DNA of 64,000 bases from Otis tarda (Eukaryota; Chordata; Aves; Otidiformes; Otididae). Every line of letters begins with the position of its first letter. Within the stretch, counting starts at the first letter, position 1. Below the pieces are notes generated by a model. The model saw only the letters and a program-made list of their open reading frames with translations. It searched no databases and was not told the DNA's origin. A program made the translations under genes and the position numbers. This document shows positions 25,601 through 39,370 of this stretch, piece by piece. Location: the NCBI GenBank assembly GCA_026413225.1, contig CM048557.1, forward strand, positions 21,864,871-21,928,870. Direction: 5' to 3'.

Positions 25601-28365
25601 TTCTCTCTACATACAATGTTTCTGAAAAATAGGGTGAGTTCATGAAGTACTGGAGGAGGAGAAAGCAAGCCTCTGCTGATGAGTTTGAATGAGCAGGTCT
25701 CTTTAGGACGTGTTCCACAAGCTTAGGACTGTGTTACATGGTCTTACTGGCCTGTCTATCTGCACTTGTGGACATCCCTTCAGCAATCACTCTTCCCGAC
25801 TCCCCAGTATGGGAGAGCATTCCTTAAGGATGTGCCTCTCCATCAATAGAGGTCTGTTTCAATACATCATTTGTTTTCCCACTTACACAGTTTATTACAG
25901 AGGGTACAAATGCAGGACCCTACAACTGTATGCCCACATGGGGTGAGGAAGAAGAAGAAATATTTTCTTCTTGTCAGACAGGGTGATGCAGAAGCAGAAA
26001 GACTTTCTTAGATATAGGCTAAATATTGGAGCAGGGATTGACAGCAGAATTGGGGAATGTCTCACTGCTATGTCCTTTTTGTCCATCCAGGAAAAAAAAA
26101 AAATCATTGAATGAACTAGTAATTGACTTCTGTTAGGGATTGTTGGGGGAGGTGTTATTTGTTTAACTTATCCCAGTATTAGGGTTTACTGTGGACCTGG
26201 AAATTTTTATTTCTGAGTGCTCGCAGTACTTGTGTGTTGATGTGGTGGGCTTTTTGCTTCTTTGGGGTTTTTTAGTATCAAGTAGTCATCTCTGAAGATC
26301 AGGTCTTTAAAGTATCTTAGTGCATGTACCCAAATCATAGGGCTTCCAAGTTCTCTGTTTTTCCTTAATTTTCTGAAGTTCCTGAATGTTGTGGTTTGAT
26401 AGATTAAAATCAACACTCAGGTTTTTTTAAAGGCCATCCTGCGCTGCCTCCGTTAAGCTTTAACCAAAAATGCTGTTCACTGCAGTTCTAGTGATCAGCT
26501 AAGAACGACTCCTAGCCCTCAGTTAGGAATTACTGTTCTGAAATATCCAACAAAAAGACTGTAAACTCACCAGATACTGCAAAACAAAACTATAATCTCT
26601 GCTGTTCTTGTCATGAGGCTTATCAGAACTTCAGTCCTAGAAGAATTGGATCAGCTCTTAAAATAAGGAGCTTTTTCTTTTTCTTTTTTCTTTCCTTTGG
26701 TCCTTTGAACATCAAGAAAGTAATTTTTTTTTTTGCATTATAATGATTATTTAGTTATCAGTTCTTCAAAATCGCATCCTCTCCCCGATTGTCTATATTG
26801 TATTTTGACTTGCTTACGTTTTGGGTCTTTGCTACTTCCTACACTGGGTAACTTTGATACCAGTTTTAACCTTTAGCATTTTATGCTTTCAGATCTATGG
26901 TTACTTTTATTGGTTAAAGTTAATTTGATTATTTCAGCCAAGTGCTGCACTCTGCCAAGGTAAAATAATATAGGAAATAAACTAAAAATTTTGGAAGTTA
27001 AGAAAAGTCCAGCTGTCCATATTATTTATATAATACTCTACTTTTTCAGGATACACTTCACATGCTAGTTGGTCTTCCAAACATTTCTGTTTAAAAAAAA
27101 ATTCTTGCTATTCTTACTATTCTTGCTGTGGCTATAGTGATGGAAGAATACAGAACAATATCATGATGCCTGCACTAGAGAGTTTATAATCTAAGCCTGA
27201 GATAAGAAATGCCAGCAGATCATAGAAGAAGAAAATCACAAGATGCCAGCAGTGTAAATGTTATTTTTTTCAGTAGACATTGCAGCTAAGGAAGATAAAT
27301 GAAACTTTTGTGAATGAATTAATATTTTTTTTTATTTATGCTTTTTCTTCATTCTGTATCTGAAAAAAAAAGCATAATAGATAAGAGGAGTTTATCACCT
27401 TTCCAAGGGAATCAACACTTGGGAATGGATGGCTCCTACATTTAAGGAGGTTGTTCTTTGCCTGTCGTTGATACATCACAGAAAGACTGAAATGAATAGG
27501 CCTGTGCAGGTAGATCTGGGAGCAGAGTTTGGCTGCAAAGCCTTGATGACTGGTGAGGTTACACAGAAGGGCAAGGAGCTGTGCTGTATTTGCATAACTG
27601 ACAGTTGAAAAAAACAATGCTTTCAATTATAAACTAAAAAGTGCACAAGAAACACTGAGATAGCGATTCCTTTAATCCTACATTTTCAGTCACATGATGG
27701 GACAGGACCACACTTTGAGGCAATCTGGTTTTCTTCCCATAGATTTAGGATTCTGCTGCAATTCCCTAATTGCTGTGGAATGTTGGTAATAAGGAGCAGG
27801 GCATTATCACTCCATCTGGATTGTACAGTACTAGAATAGTTTGCATTTCTTTAGTCTCATTTACCATGGGGAATTTAGACTTAACCTGACTGGTGAACCT
27901 ACATGACTAATATTTCCTTTTTAGGAGTGTAGAAATTGAGACAAACTGTGCTGGTATTTTTTTCCTTCTGTGCTCTACAGACTAGGAAAGCCTGAGATTG
28001 GAACAGGGTCTTCAAATCCTTAAAGGGTTAATTGTTTTAACTCCTAAACTGTATGTACAGCTTCCACAAAAATCCTCGTTCTCATCTTCAGTGTCTTGGG
28101 CATACTCTGAAGAAATTCATAGTAGAAACGTCTTTAATAGTGTAACACAGAAGGAGTTTTCTTAGGCTTTGAAAATATATGACATTTTAAGAATTATGTA
28201 AGAATTTGTGTGAATACTGAGAACACATATAATCTTTCATTCCTGAGACCTGCTTTGTGAATACTCTTATGGCTAGCATGGTTATTTAAGTGGTCAGCTC
28301 ATAGTTCTACCATTCCTTCTAGGGTCTACTTCTACACAGAATTCACATGCTTCTTAGTTGATGGT

Positions 28366-28410
28366 GTTGACTACACTGTTGACTACACTTTTGCTGTAAG
28401 ACAGCAAAAG
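28366..28410. repeat. 12-base tandem duplication plus inverted repeat
   Basis: GTTGACTACACT occurs twice in exact tandem (28366-28377, 28378-28389). Overlapping its end, CTTTTGCTGT (28388-28397) and ACAGCAAAAG (28401-28410) form a perfect 10-base stem with a 3-base loop. Confidence 0.9.
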
Positions 28411-30329
28411 ATGTGAACCAAGGCTTATTCGAACCACGTCAAACTTTCAGTGCTATAAGATCCACATAGATTATTTCTAAATACCACTTCCTTTTAAGCA
28501 AAATGTAGTAGGATCTTTACAACAAAATGGAGGACTTCAATTTCTCAGAATTAAGATTTGGGAAAGGTGTTGGCTTTTCCACTCTGACAGATAAGATTTA
28601 CAATTTAAGTGAAGGTGTGTCATGCTGACTACTTTTAAATGCTTTATTATCTATATTTCCTTTTTTCCTCACTCACAATAGGTAAATGCATGTAGAACAA
28701 CAGCGTGGTCTAGATGGTGATTACCAGACAGTGGCAGAGAAAGAACTGAATATATTAAAGACAAAAAGCCCATGTGCGTGGCTTGAACTCTCTCTGCAAA
28801 ATGCTCTTACCACGTTAAGGTGCAAAGCATGAGAAGCGCAATTACAGTCTGTCCCTTGCATGCAAGTGTGCAAACAACTTCATATAGTTTTGGAGGAGGA
28901 GAAAATTTCATCATTACATGGGTATTTTGTTTCCCAGTAGCACAGTTACCAGTACTTCCAGTAGTATATTATACACTATGACCGGAAAGGTGTAAAATCA
29001 GACTTACAAAGAAGTAGCTTTTCATCTGAATTAGCTGATGAGAGCTCAGGACCCTGCAGGTGCCTATATTCTGTATGCTCCTCTCCCCTCCTCGTTATTC
29101 TGAAGGATGTGTACTGGAATGACCAGCTCATTTCCCACAGTCTATCAGCCATCTGATGACCGCTACTGACCTTGACTAGACTGGAATGATTATTCAGCCA
29201 TTTAGCTGTGGGAGATAAAGTTGGTCCAAGTTCTTGGCCATACTTCAGCAGTTTCCAGACTAGTGCATGTAGGCATGATGAACCTATCACAGCTGTGGTT
29301 TAATGGGTATAAACAATTAAGTAATTATAAATCAATGAGCTCTGTAACTCTGGTATTATAATAATTACATTTTAAAAGGCACTACTTAGTTACAACTGAG
29401 GGATTATTTACAGACAATAACTGAGGTCAAACAGACTTCCTCCTGTTCACAGAGTATTTGTATGAGCAGCATGTCAAACAATAATTAATTTAAGGCAAAC
29501 CTAATTGCCTAGTGTACTGAAGTGTGTCATTATCCTAGAGAATATACCTTATGTCTATCACTGGTTACATTTTAAAGCAAAAAGATGTCTTTTTTTTTAA
29601 AATGAAAAGCAAATTGTCTAATGTGTTACTTTTTGGTTAGAATGGTATCATTTCCTTCAGGGGTTTTTTACTCAGCCCACAGGAAAGGAAATAAAGTAAC
29701 AGGAAAAAGAGTATGGCACATCTTATGCATGAAGCAATGCTATGAAGAATGAATAGATGGGAAAAATCAGTGCAATCATTTTACAGGATTATTCCCCACA
29801 GTATACTTCCCAGTGCTTTGTCTGGTCTAGTTTGCAAAGATGCAAATGATGTCGTTTTTCTTGCTTCCCTTAGGGGAGATTATTCCAGTCTAATAACACT
29901 CACAGTTAGGAAATTTTACTGATGTTCAAACTGTTTTTCTTTACCTGACTTTACCCCATTGCTCCCAGTTGTAAACTCCCACAGGCAATTAGGAATAGTT
30001 CCTCTCCTTCCTGGGTGTTCTGGGCCAAGCAATACACGAGTATTTCTTTTAATCTTTCATTGAAGTCTATCGAAATGATGGACGTTTGGGCCTTGGATAG
30101 CCTCCAAGTTTGAACACAGCCTCTGATCATTGCCCTATGTCCACATGTTTGTCTGTGCACAGATACACTGATGTGCAGAGACGTGTACTCATGAAATGCT
30201 TACCCCAGACAATGCCCCCATGGTACCCACTGGCTGATCAAGCATTCTCTTGCCAGTGGATTTCTTTTCCAGTCAGAAGAAAAGTCACCTCCAAGGCTGG
30301 TAGCCTTGAGGAAAGGTCAATTCAGAGGG

Positions 30330-30550
30330 TCAGCACAGAGTCAAAAAGGTCGGAAGGGACCCCAGGAGGTCTCTGGTCTGACTCCCATCGTAGAGAAGGG
30401 TGAACTATGAATGCCGACCACGCTCTACAGGGCTTTGCCTTGTTGGGTCTCGAAGGTCCTCAAGGGCACATGTTCGCCAACCTTTCTTGGTGACCTGTTT
30501 GAACACTCTGTTTTCTCATTGAGATATTTTTTCCTATTCTCGTACTTGTT
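30330..30550 (-). mobile_element. CR1 LINE 3' end, diverged
   Basis: In minus orientation it matches the final CR1 coding and 3'UTR sequence: a GGAAAAA...CAATGAG start, a diverged CCAAGAAAGGTTGG for the NRLP segment, then CTCCTGGGGTCCCTTCCGACC and a GACTCTGTG tail. About 220 bases are left. It is older than the copies near 4.8 and 61.5 kb. Confidence 0.8.
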
Positions 30551-33500
30551 AGTCTTCTGGAATTCATTTTACATTTGATGTACACTTTTCAGCAGAAACA
30601 GCAGCTGTGAAAGGCGGCAGCATGAAAGCATCTCAAGAGCTTTGAAAGGCAGCACAGGCTTCTCCGGTTTCAAGTCAGATGAACATTGTCAAGTTACCTT
30701 CCCTCTCTGAGTTTTGCTTTCCTGTCCACTGTTATTTTGTTTAAATGGTAAACCTGAAAAAAAAAAAAAAGAGTCTTTGGAATAACATCTTGAAAAGGCA
30801 TGCTTAAAATGGGCTTGTGCTAAAACACTTCAGAATTCAGTTATATTATGAGAGCAATTTCATAAAATATTGCAAAGTTTCTGCAGTTTGATGAAATACC
30901 TAACATTACGTGACTATTGGTAGTCACATTGGGCAGTCTTTCTCCATTATCCATATGAAAAGTGGAATCTTCCACAGGAAATAGCCTTCTTCCTGGTCAT
31001 GATGCCTACCTCAGCTCACCTCAGTGACATCTCCTAAGGGGATTCACTTTCAGACCCTGGTGGTACAATGGACTCTGTTGCCATAACCCCATGCTTCATT
31101 CCTGCTCAGCGCTCCTCTGTTTTCTCTGCACTCCTGCTGCTGAACAGGCACCAAGTCTGCCCTGGCTCCATCCCACTAATGCAAATCTGCTCCTCTAGTT
31201 TAGAAAGAGATATATGTGAAAAGGAAACAAAATAGAATGCCTACTTTATAAATATGCAATGGAAAAATTCGACACGTCCTCATGATATACAGTTTCCAAA
31301 AGCAAAGCATGAAGTATTTCTTACAAAGGCTGCCTAGGAAGCCACTTCAAAAATAACTGAATGAAAAAGTTACGTTCCAAAGTAACCATGTTTGTTTTTC
31401 ATTTAACAAAAAATTGGGTTTACAATAAAATTGTTTTGTAGAGATATGCAGACACATATAGAACCTGAAATAATAGCTGGTGAATACTGTAATATTCTTT
31501 AGCAGAAGTATTTCAAAGGGGACAGACTTTTCAAAAAGCTTGGCTTCTTTTTAAGAACCAAAACAACTAGCAGCATTCTTTCTTAGAAACTTTTAGCACA
31601 CATGGCTTTGAGCACTTCTGAAAATTTGCCTATAGAAGTGCATGCCGAGCACTTAAAAAAATCATCCTTGAGCTCTTTGGAAAATCTGGCTACCTTTTAG
31701 ACAAATGCCTGTTCTATGATCTCTTGCTCTTTGATATACCAAAGCTTCACATTAATATTTGATTAACTGCTTGTTGACAGATATTTATCAGTTTTTAGCT
31801 GGCTTGAAAAAAAAAAAAAAGAGGAGAGGAGGGACATCTTGGATTTTTTAGAGATGCAGCTAAACTTTATATTTAAAGGGAAAGTCAAATAGCCAGTCAA
31901 GCAATCAATCAGATTTCTTGGTCCCTTGAGAGGATCCAGAGCATACAGTCCAAGTGCAGGCCTGGAGATTCTTTCTCACTCTCCAGTCCTTAGCTACACC
32001 AAGGCTTCATGGTTTTACTAATATTACTGAGAAATGTTTGCACATATTTTTCCACCACCAAATGGTGGAATAGAAAATACAGCAGCCTTTTATGCTGATA
32101 CAGGGAATGATTAGCCAGTATGGAAAGTACGTTACAGGAAAGTACCATAACTAATCCCACTGCAGAATAAATAGTTACTAATAAAATAAATAATAAGAGG
32201 ATGTATAGTTGGATGTATCCAATATGTCACAAAGAACTGATTTTTAAATATTACAGATAATTGCTATATTAATCTAAGTTCGATGTAGCGCCCATTTACT
32301 GAAGTTTCTGGATTGCATTCATGTTTTTCAGGTATACATTTTTACACAATACATCATTCCTACTTTCAGTCCTGCTAGTGCTAATAGTAACCTGGGAGTT
32401 CTTTTCCAGCCTCCCACCCTCTGAAGAGCACCTGAAGTGAACATACAGAATAAGCATTCCTGGAAAACTCCTTGTGTATTTAATTGACAATTAAAATCTT
32501 GTTGTGGCTTTCCTGCATTTCTGAACATATACCAGCCAAAATGCAATCTGATGCAAATCCAGATTGGATCAGCAGGAATATCTTGACTGGCCTGAAAGTG
32601 TCCTACGTGAAACTGTAATGCTACCTGTGGAATTATACCCCCAGCTGTTATGTGGGCAGTAGCCAATGCCTGACAGACTGTTTGGAAGAACACTGCTGCA
32701 TCCTTTTTCATCCATGTATATAAAAATGCCCCAGGTTTTTGAACATATGCATCTCTTGCTGTACTCATGGATGTTAAATTTACAGAAGTAGTAATTATTT
32801 ACAGCACTAGGTGGTTAACTTACTCTTTTATCAACTACCAGTCCTATCCTGATTAATCAGTATTTAATTCTGCATTCCACATCTCTATTGACCTTTAAAA
32901 ATATTTTTGCTACCTATCAGCCAATTGTGCATAGTAGGAATTATTTTAGATCTTATTTGGATGATTAATTCTTTGCTTTTCAACTTGGTGGGAAGGGTGG
33001 ACATTCAATGCATTTCTCGAAATTAGATAAAAGTAGTTTCTGAGCAACAGAAGTGGCAGAACTGTGCCATGGGTGCAGTAATCTGGGCTTTGTGATAGAA
33101 AAAGACATTAATGCTTCTTTTTAGAAGTTATTTGTTTACTTATTCCCCATAGCCTCTTTCCAAAGATTGTACAAGAGATGCGTGGCTATAGCAGCAAGGT
33201 AAAGACATGATTGCATAATAGATATGGTTTAGGATGAGTTTTAATCTTTACCATATCTTCTCACTAAATAGTGAATGATATGTAGCTGACAGAAGAGATA
33301 CAGGAAAGAAAGAGCAGTTGGTGCTTTGACTGAATCTATGATATAGTTAATTATATTTCTAAACCTGTGCCAGGTGCTTTAACAGCTCTAGCTAGGTTTT
33401 ATTTTATGTGGATGTAAATAAATAAAGATTGTGGTTAATTTTCCCGTTTCCTGAAATAAGACTTTATAGGTGTCAGTGAAAACAATGTTATTGAGGCCTA

Positions 33501-34849
33501 GAAAAAAATATGAGACTTAAATATTGGTACTGTGCAACTCAGTTGAGAGGCTGACTGGGTAGCTAGGGAGGAGGTGATTTAGCAAGGTATTTATAGTCCA
33601 TCAAAGGGTCTGTATTTGTCTTTTAATAAGGACATGAAAGCCAGGAAATGACTGAATATAGCCTTCAATACTTAACTGTATGAGCACACGGTGCAGACAA
33701 TGATTGGAGCTGGCACGGGTGCATATTGTATGGATAAGTCATTCATCAATTGAAAAATGTGCTGCAGATTGATGACACAAGCTAAGCAGTAGGAAATGCA
33801 TGGCAAAATGTAAAAGGAATAGATTAGACATAAATAAAGCGAGGGGCAAAAGAGATTTGCATGCAGATTTTTTTACTCAACTGCTTGAAAGTTTGACTGG
33901 CATCACGCTTCGTTACTTACTGTGCTACATCAGTAAAGGGAACCTGAGTAATAAATCTGGTCTTGATTTAAATATGTGGTTAAAGGTGACTGGGTGAGTG
34001 AAAGTTCTCAACCTGTGGGAGAGGGAGGCTCCTGCCAGGAATGCGGGGCTAACGAATGAACAGTTAAACCTGGAATAGCATCCAGGGACCCTGGAGAGGC
34101 GGTGGGATTGGGGCACAGAGAGGGAGAAAGAGTTTGTAGCTGACAATGGTACACGTATCAATTTTAAGAGAGCTTAATTATTATATTCTTAAGAGTTTAA
34201 TTTGATTTAAATGTAGATGTTTGTTTTAGTGCAACATAAATCAGATAAAGTTAATAATAACAATGTGGTATTATCATCTCCCAAATAAATGTCTTTAACA
34301 CAGACTGCCATTGTCTCCACCGAAACCATAAATGTCAGTGGGAAAGAAGCAATCTTGTTCAAGCCACAGTGGAAAAGATTTGAGATTTTTGTGAAATGTA
34401 GTCATATTTTCTATTTCACTAAATATTTTTTTTGTATTTGTCAGTTTAAAATGTCCTGTAAAGCTATATGAGATTATAACAAATCTCATAATTTTCCCTT
34501 TAAGTCTCTGTGATGATGGTTGTTGTGCAATTTACATTTCAACATACAGTTATGCTCTCTGGACTCCAGGCTTACAGGAGCACAATCAACTTCAGGATAA
34601 AGAACAAAGAGAGGATATAATTACATGTACTCACAAGAGATGAAAATTAAAACTGTTTTCCAGTTTATAGATGTTAAGTGGACTTGAGTTAATTAGCAAA
34701 ATCATCCTTCACCATAGGTTATAGCAATTAATTTATTAAAGTGAGAGGTGGTCATCTAGTGCAACTTCTTAAGCAGTTGTGTTTCTTTCAGTGATAGGAA
34801 GACGTCTTACATCTTTTCTCTGCTACAGTACTTAGCAGTGGAAACCGGT
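30551..34849. other. Intergenic, no gene seen
   Basis: AT-rich sequence with A-runs near 30758 and 31807. A 146-codon open frame on the minus strand (32768-32328) encodes nothing I recognise and is within chance expectation for a window of this size. Confidence 0.7.
31610..31705. repeat. Possible MITE-like relic
   Basis: Two related segments, GAGCACTTCTGAAAATTTGCC and GAGCTCTTTGGAAAATCTGGC, occur in direct orientation about 60 bases apart. They resemble the 'gagcacttctgaaaatc' phrase of short reptile/bird elements. Too decayed to assign. Confidence 0.28.
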
Positions 34850-35130
34850 CCTTGCCAAAACCCATAAAGCTGATCCCTTACCCTCCTTTAAATCCCTCCT
34901 CGAAACCTTTTTCTGCTGTGATGCTCACGAACCACTCCCATCAGTTAGGCAAGTAGTGAGCTGTAGTGAAGTCTGTTTGCTTTACAGTTATTCAGTCTTT
35001 CCAATCCACTCCCACCTTGTGATTTATCTGTTCCGTCCGTCGCTTTTATCCCAGCTGATAAGAATGCTGTTAGATCTCTGATGCAGGAACTCTTTTTTAT
35101 TATTGTTTGCAAAACACCTAATTAAATTAA
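34850..35130 (+). repeat. Ancient LINE 3'-end relic (L2/L3-like)
   Basis: Contains, in the expected order, CTCCTTTAAATCCCTCCTC, a TTCTGCTGTGATGC phrase, and about 200 bases later a GTTAGATCTCTGATGCAGGAACT segment. The last resembles the common amniote phrase built on 'gtaagctctttggggcagggac'. Divergence is high, so the family is uncertain and the edges approximate. A possible CR1-like start at 34750 (GGTCATCTAGTGCAACTTC) is included in neither boundary. Confidence 0.35.
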
Positions 35131-38100
35131 ATCCTTTCATTTGGGGTTTCTAGATGCAACTATAATATAAAGAGTAAATTATAACTTTGTAAGATTAGCA
35201 TTATCTCTAACCCAAAAATCTGAAAATAAGACTTCAGTAGTAGGTGATTTGCAGTGCACTGGGAGGAACTAAGCAGTGGAGAAGGCACTGGGGTGCCTCT
35301 GTCTCGTCACCAGACAAGCCCTGCCTGGTAATAAGGAGGAGCGTTAATAGATTTGGGGAACCGTGCATGTGTAAGTCTACACAGTTTGCTCTCAAAACAC
35401 AATTCAGACTAGGAAGTTAGAACAAAAAGAATTTCCATTATAAGATGGTTTTTAGTTCATAGCAAATTAATTTGTCCATATTTAGGTCTGATTTATTGGT
35501 TGTTACTAACCCGTGCACAAAAAGCTTCCCACATTAATGGAGCTTTGGAATGAAATGTATCCTGGGAGTCCTCGTGTTTGAACCACAGTAACGTATCTTG
35601 TCCTGCAGTGAAAAGTGTTCCATAACAGAAGTGAAGAGAACCTTAGTTAAATCTTGCAAAAGAGTTTACAGGTGAAGTCTTGCATCTCAGGATTTTTTTC
35701 AGGTGTATTTCAGTCATACACCTCAGTGTGACTTGGCTTTTAGCATGTCACTTTGGCTGTGATATTGATAATTGGGTCAAAACCAGAAATAAAAATGAGT
35801 GCACAGTGCATCACTAAGCCAGGAGGAGAACACTACATCTTTTCAGACCTCTGTGTAACTGGTCATACCTGTTCTAAAATGAACACATTCCTTGAGAAGC
35901 ATTAAAGGAAACTGACCTTACTGTAGTGTCTAATCATAATAAATGACAGGCTGGGTTAATTATTACTTGGTAATTCTTTATTTAAACTTTGTACTGAGAT
36001 TCATTTGCAGTATATTCTTTCATGCAGAACATAAAAGATGTAATTGTGCACAAGGTGGGCGTGGTGTTTCCCTAGGTTGAGTATGGAATAATTTGGTTAT
36101 ACACTTGCCCTGAATGAAAAATCCATGCATGCTGCACATGAATATCCCAGTTTATAGGACTGTTTCTATTAGCTTTTTGCACAAGTGGAGGACAGTCACT
36201 TTCTTAATGCTTGAGGGTCACTTTTCTTCCTAGCCTGATATAAGGGAACACTATACAAGTAAGTTTGCCCAGTACAGCAGTAACTTAATAAAACCTTCCA
36301 GATCCAGTCTATATCATCATCCTTTCCCGCTCCATACATAAGTATTTCTAAATTAGCTGGCCTAATTACTCCATCTTGTAGTCTTGTAGGACTTGTTAAA
36401 AAGTCAGTGCCCAGACTTTGCTTCCAGGCTGTCCATTTGCATTCCCAAGGATAAAAAAAAAGTTATTTGTACTGAATCTTTTTTACTCAGCTGACTGAAG
36501 CTGGCATTCTGCCTTTAAGAAATCTGTTACAGATAGTACCTCACTGGATTGCTTTTTATCCAAAAGATATGTGCAGCTTTTCTATGTGCTTCATATGTAT
36601 AGTTGTTGCACCAAGGAATTTGCCTGAATTGACAGAAGCATTGTGCATGTGGAATGACACATGGGCAGATAAAAGTAGAAGTCACTTTGGAAAATATTGA
36701 TGATCAATGTAATTTTTATGAAACAACGCAGTATCCTGAGAAAGGGGGAATGCCAGCTAATCCTCAAGGGTGTTGCTTATTCTTCTGCAAAACAGGATTC
36801 TTTTTATTTAATTGCCTACCCCTCCATAAAACCCCAAACTTCTCCCCCTCCCCCCCCAAAAAAATAACCAAACCCAAACCTCTAAAAGGTTCTGAACCGG
36901 ACTTCCTTGGATTGCCATCAGGTTTCTACCAAAACCAACAGGATCTTGTTGAGATTGAGATAATTCAATGTCAAAATTGTAGCTAATTCCCAGTCAGGCA
37001 TGAAAGACTTCTTCCAGCAGATCGCTCCTCACAACTGCTGCCCTTTCTCCCAAAGCTGGCTCTTCTCTTTGTTCTCTCTTCCTACAGCTCTCACATTTTT
37101 TTGAGCTGGAAGCCCCTGGCCATTCCCTGCTTCAAGAACTGGTGACAAAATGGTACCAGCTCCCTGTGCTTCTTCTGGATTTTTTAGAATAGCATGAAGC
37201 TTATAGTGCCTGAGGGAGGATGAATGAGCAGAGTCAACATCAACAGAAATGTTAAGAATGAAAGTAAAAACCAATACCTCAGTCATTGCTGGCTGATATT
37301 TGTTCATAGTATCTGGGCCAGTACAGGTGAATAAGAGAAGAGCAAAAGTCTAACTCCATTGAACTGGTAACTTCAGAAGTTTCCATAGAGAGGGAAAAGG
37401 AAGAAAAGCAATTACCTTTGCTCGAGGGGATGAGGAATGATGTGCTACCTGCATCACATACACAGAAGCAAACAGTAATCTCTGACCATCCTGTGGAAGA
37501 CTTGAACCACAGTGTTCAAAGCTGCTAATCAGTCACTTTAATTACTGCTAAACTTACTAGCCCTCAAGGCAACTTTCTTTATTAGTAGCACTTCTTTGCA
37601 AGCATTTTGGGTTCACAGGCATCTACTCTGGTCTTTGGGGATCTCTGCACTGTGGAGCTCTCATTATCTCAGAACGGTCCAGGACGTTTGGCTATACCAC
37701 AGAGAAAGGCAAGCAATTACAGAGAAAATAAACTTGTTCTTCCAGCACAGGGAAAATGTATAGCCTGTCACAAGGAACTCATTGTTTCATGACACAGTCT
37801 ATTTTTTTTCTGTTACCAGCCATATTTAGAAAGTAAATGTTTTTCTAAGATCTGCTATTTTTCTGCTCTTTAGATGCTCTTGTTCTAAGTCTTTTGTCCC
37901 ATATTTTTTCCTACTGTTTTTTTTTTCTGTATGATGTCTTAACGTCCCCTTGATATCTTTAAAGTCTTTGTCATGTTTTACTTTTTCAAAAGGCTTGCTT
38001 TTTCCTTTTTACATTTTTTTCTTTATTCTATCCTGCATATTCCTCCCCCTTTTCCCCAGTATTATATTTATTTTACTGCACTTAAGCAATTCCAATTGAG

Positions 38101-38215
38101 CAATTCCAAAGCATAGCAGAAAGGAATTCTGTTCTTATAGATAAGGAAAACATGGCTCTGGCCAGTCAGTATCTTGACCTAACCCGTGTAAGGATGCCAG
38201 ATACTTTCAGGCTCG
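35131..38215. other. Intergenic, no gene seen
   Basis: AT-rich sequence. A C-rich run (about 36845-36857) and the T-rich tract from 37798 are the only compositional features. No exon or transposon recognised. Confidence 0.75.
37798..38065 (+). other. T-rich, strand-asymmetric tract
   Basis: A 270-base stretch with many T-runs (such as 37801-37809, 37918-37926 and 38016-38023) and few purine runs. It lies about 150 bases beyond the 3' end of the minus-strand CR1. No clear repeat unit. Confidence 0.6.
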
Positions 38216-39370
38216 AGAATAGAATAGAATATTTCAGTTGGAAGTGACCTGCAATGATAATTTAGTCCAACCATCTGATGGCTTTAAGGCTGAACAAAAT
38301 TTAAAGCATATTATTTAAGGGCATTGTCCAAATGCTTCTTAAACACTGACAGGCATGGGGCATCGACCACATGTGTTTGACCGTCCTCTCTGTAAAGAAA
38401 TGCTTCCTAATGTCAAGTCAGGGTTTATGTCGACTGACACAGCTTTGAATCATTCCCACACATCCTATCACTGGATACCAGGAAGAAGAGATCAGAACCT
38501 CCTTCTGCCCTTCTCCTCCTCAGGAAGCCGTAGAGAGCAATGAGGTCACCCCTCAGCCTCCTTTTCTCCAAACTAGACAAAATCGAAGTCCTCAGCTGCT
38601 CCTCACAGGACATTCCTTCCAGCCCTGTCACAAGCTTTGTTGCCTTCCTCTGGACACATTCAAGTACCTTAACATCCTCCTTAAACTGTGGGGCCGAGAA
38701 CTGTGTACTGTACTCAAGGTGAGGCCACATCAACACTGAATACAGCAGGATAATCACCTCTTTTGACCGGCTGGTGATGCTGTGTTCTATGCACCTCAGG
38801 ATGCACTTTGCCCTCTTGGCTGCCAGGGCACCCTACTGACTCCTGTTGAGCCTGCTGTTGACCAGCACTCCCAGATCCCTTTCTGCAGGGCTGCTCTCCA
38901 GCCACCTTTCTCCCAGTTTATACTTGTGCCTGGCATTATTCCATCCCAGGTGCAGCATTTGGCATTTGGACTGGTTACCTTTCATGCCACTAATCACAGC
39001 CCAATGCTCCAATCTATCTAGATCCTTCTGCAAGGCCTCTTGTCCCTCAAGAGAGTCAACAGCACCTCCCAGTTTGGTATTGTCAGCAGACTTGCTAATG
39101 GTGCATTCAACTCCTGCATCCAGATCATTGATAAATATATTGAACAGCACTGGCCCCAGGACTGAACCCTGAGAAACACTGCTGCTGATCAGTTTCCAGC
39201 CAGATTTAGCCCCATTTACTACAAAACTACCCATTTAGGCCCTTGAGCTCTGCCATTCAACTAGTTCTTCACCCAGCGCCCTGTGAACCTACTCCCCTCA
39301 TAGCTGGACAGCTTGTCCAGAAGGATACTGTGAGGGACAGTATCCAAAGCCTTACTAAAATCCACAAAAA
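38216..39370 (-). mobile_element. CR1 LINE, 1.2 kb, 5'-truncated
   Basis: On the minus strand this begins in the reverse transcriptase domain (VDFSKAFDTV-like) and continues through [18 protein letters not shown], a palm-domain motif, and the ADNTKLGG stretch at the position of the catalytic ADD box. It then covers the C-terminal domain and 3'UTR, ending in an ATTCTATTCTATTC-type tail at 38216. Stops and frame breaks show it is dead. The tail differs from the other copies, indicating a different CR1 subfamily. Confidence 0.95.

Larger units (their letters stand above)
14020..30329. other. Long intergenic stretch, no gene seen
   Basis: Sixteen kilobases without a supportable coding exon or a repeat longer than a microsatellite. 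Notable points are a T15 run (25465-25479), a GTAT microsatellite scrap (about 20480-20496), an octamer ATTTGCAT (21004-21011) and a weak tRNA-like patch near 28755-28830. Mixed-composition blocks at about 16750-17150, 18640-18960 and 20820-21060 look less degenerate than their surroundings and are candidates for conserved non-coding elements. That can only be settled by alignment. Confidence 0.7.

Noticed and set aside
32328..32768. 146-codon minus-strand open frame
   Set aside because: Its translation resembles no family I know, it lacks splice or promoter context, and a frame of this length is expected about once or twice by chance in 64 kb searched in six frames.
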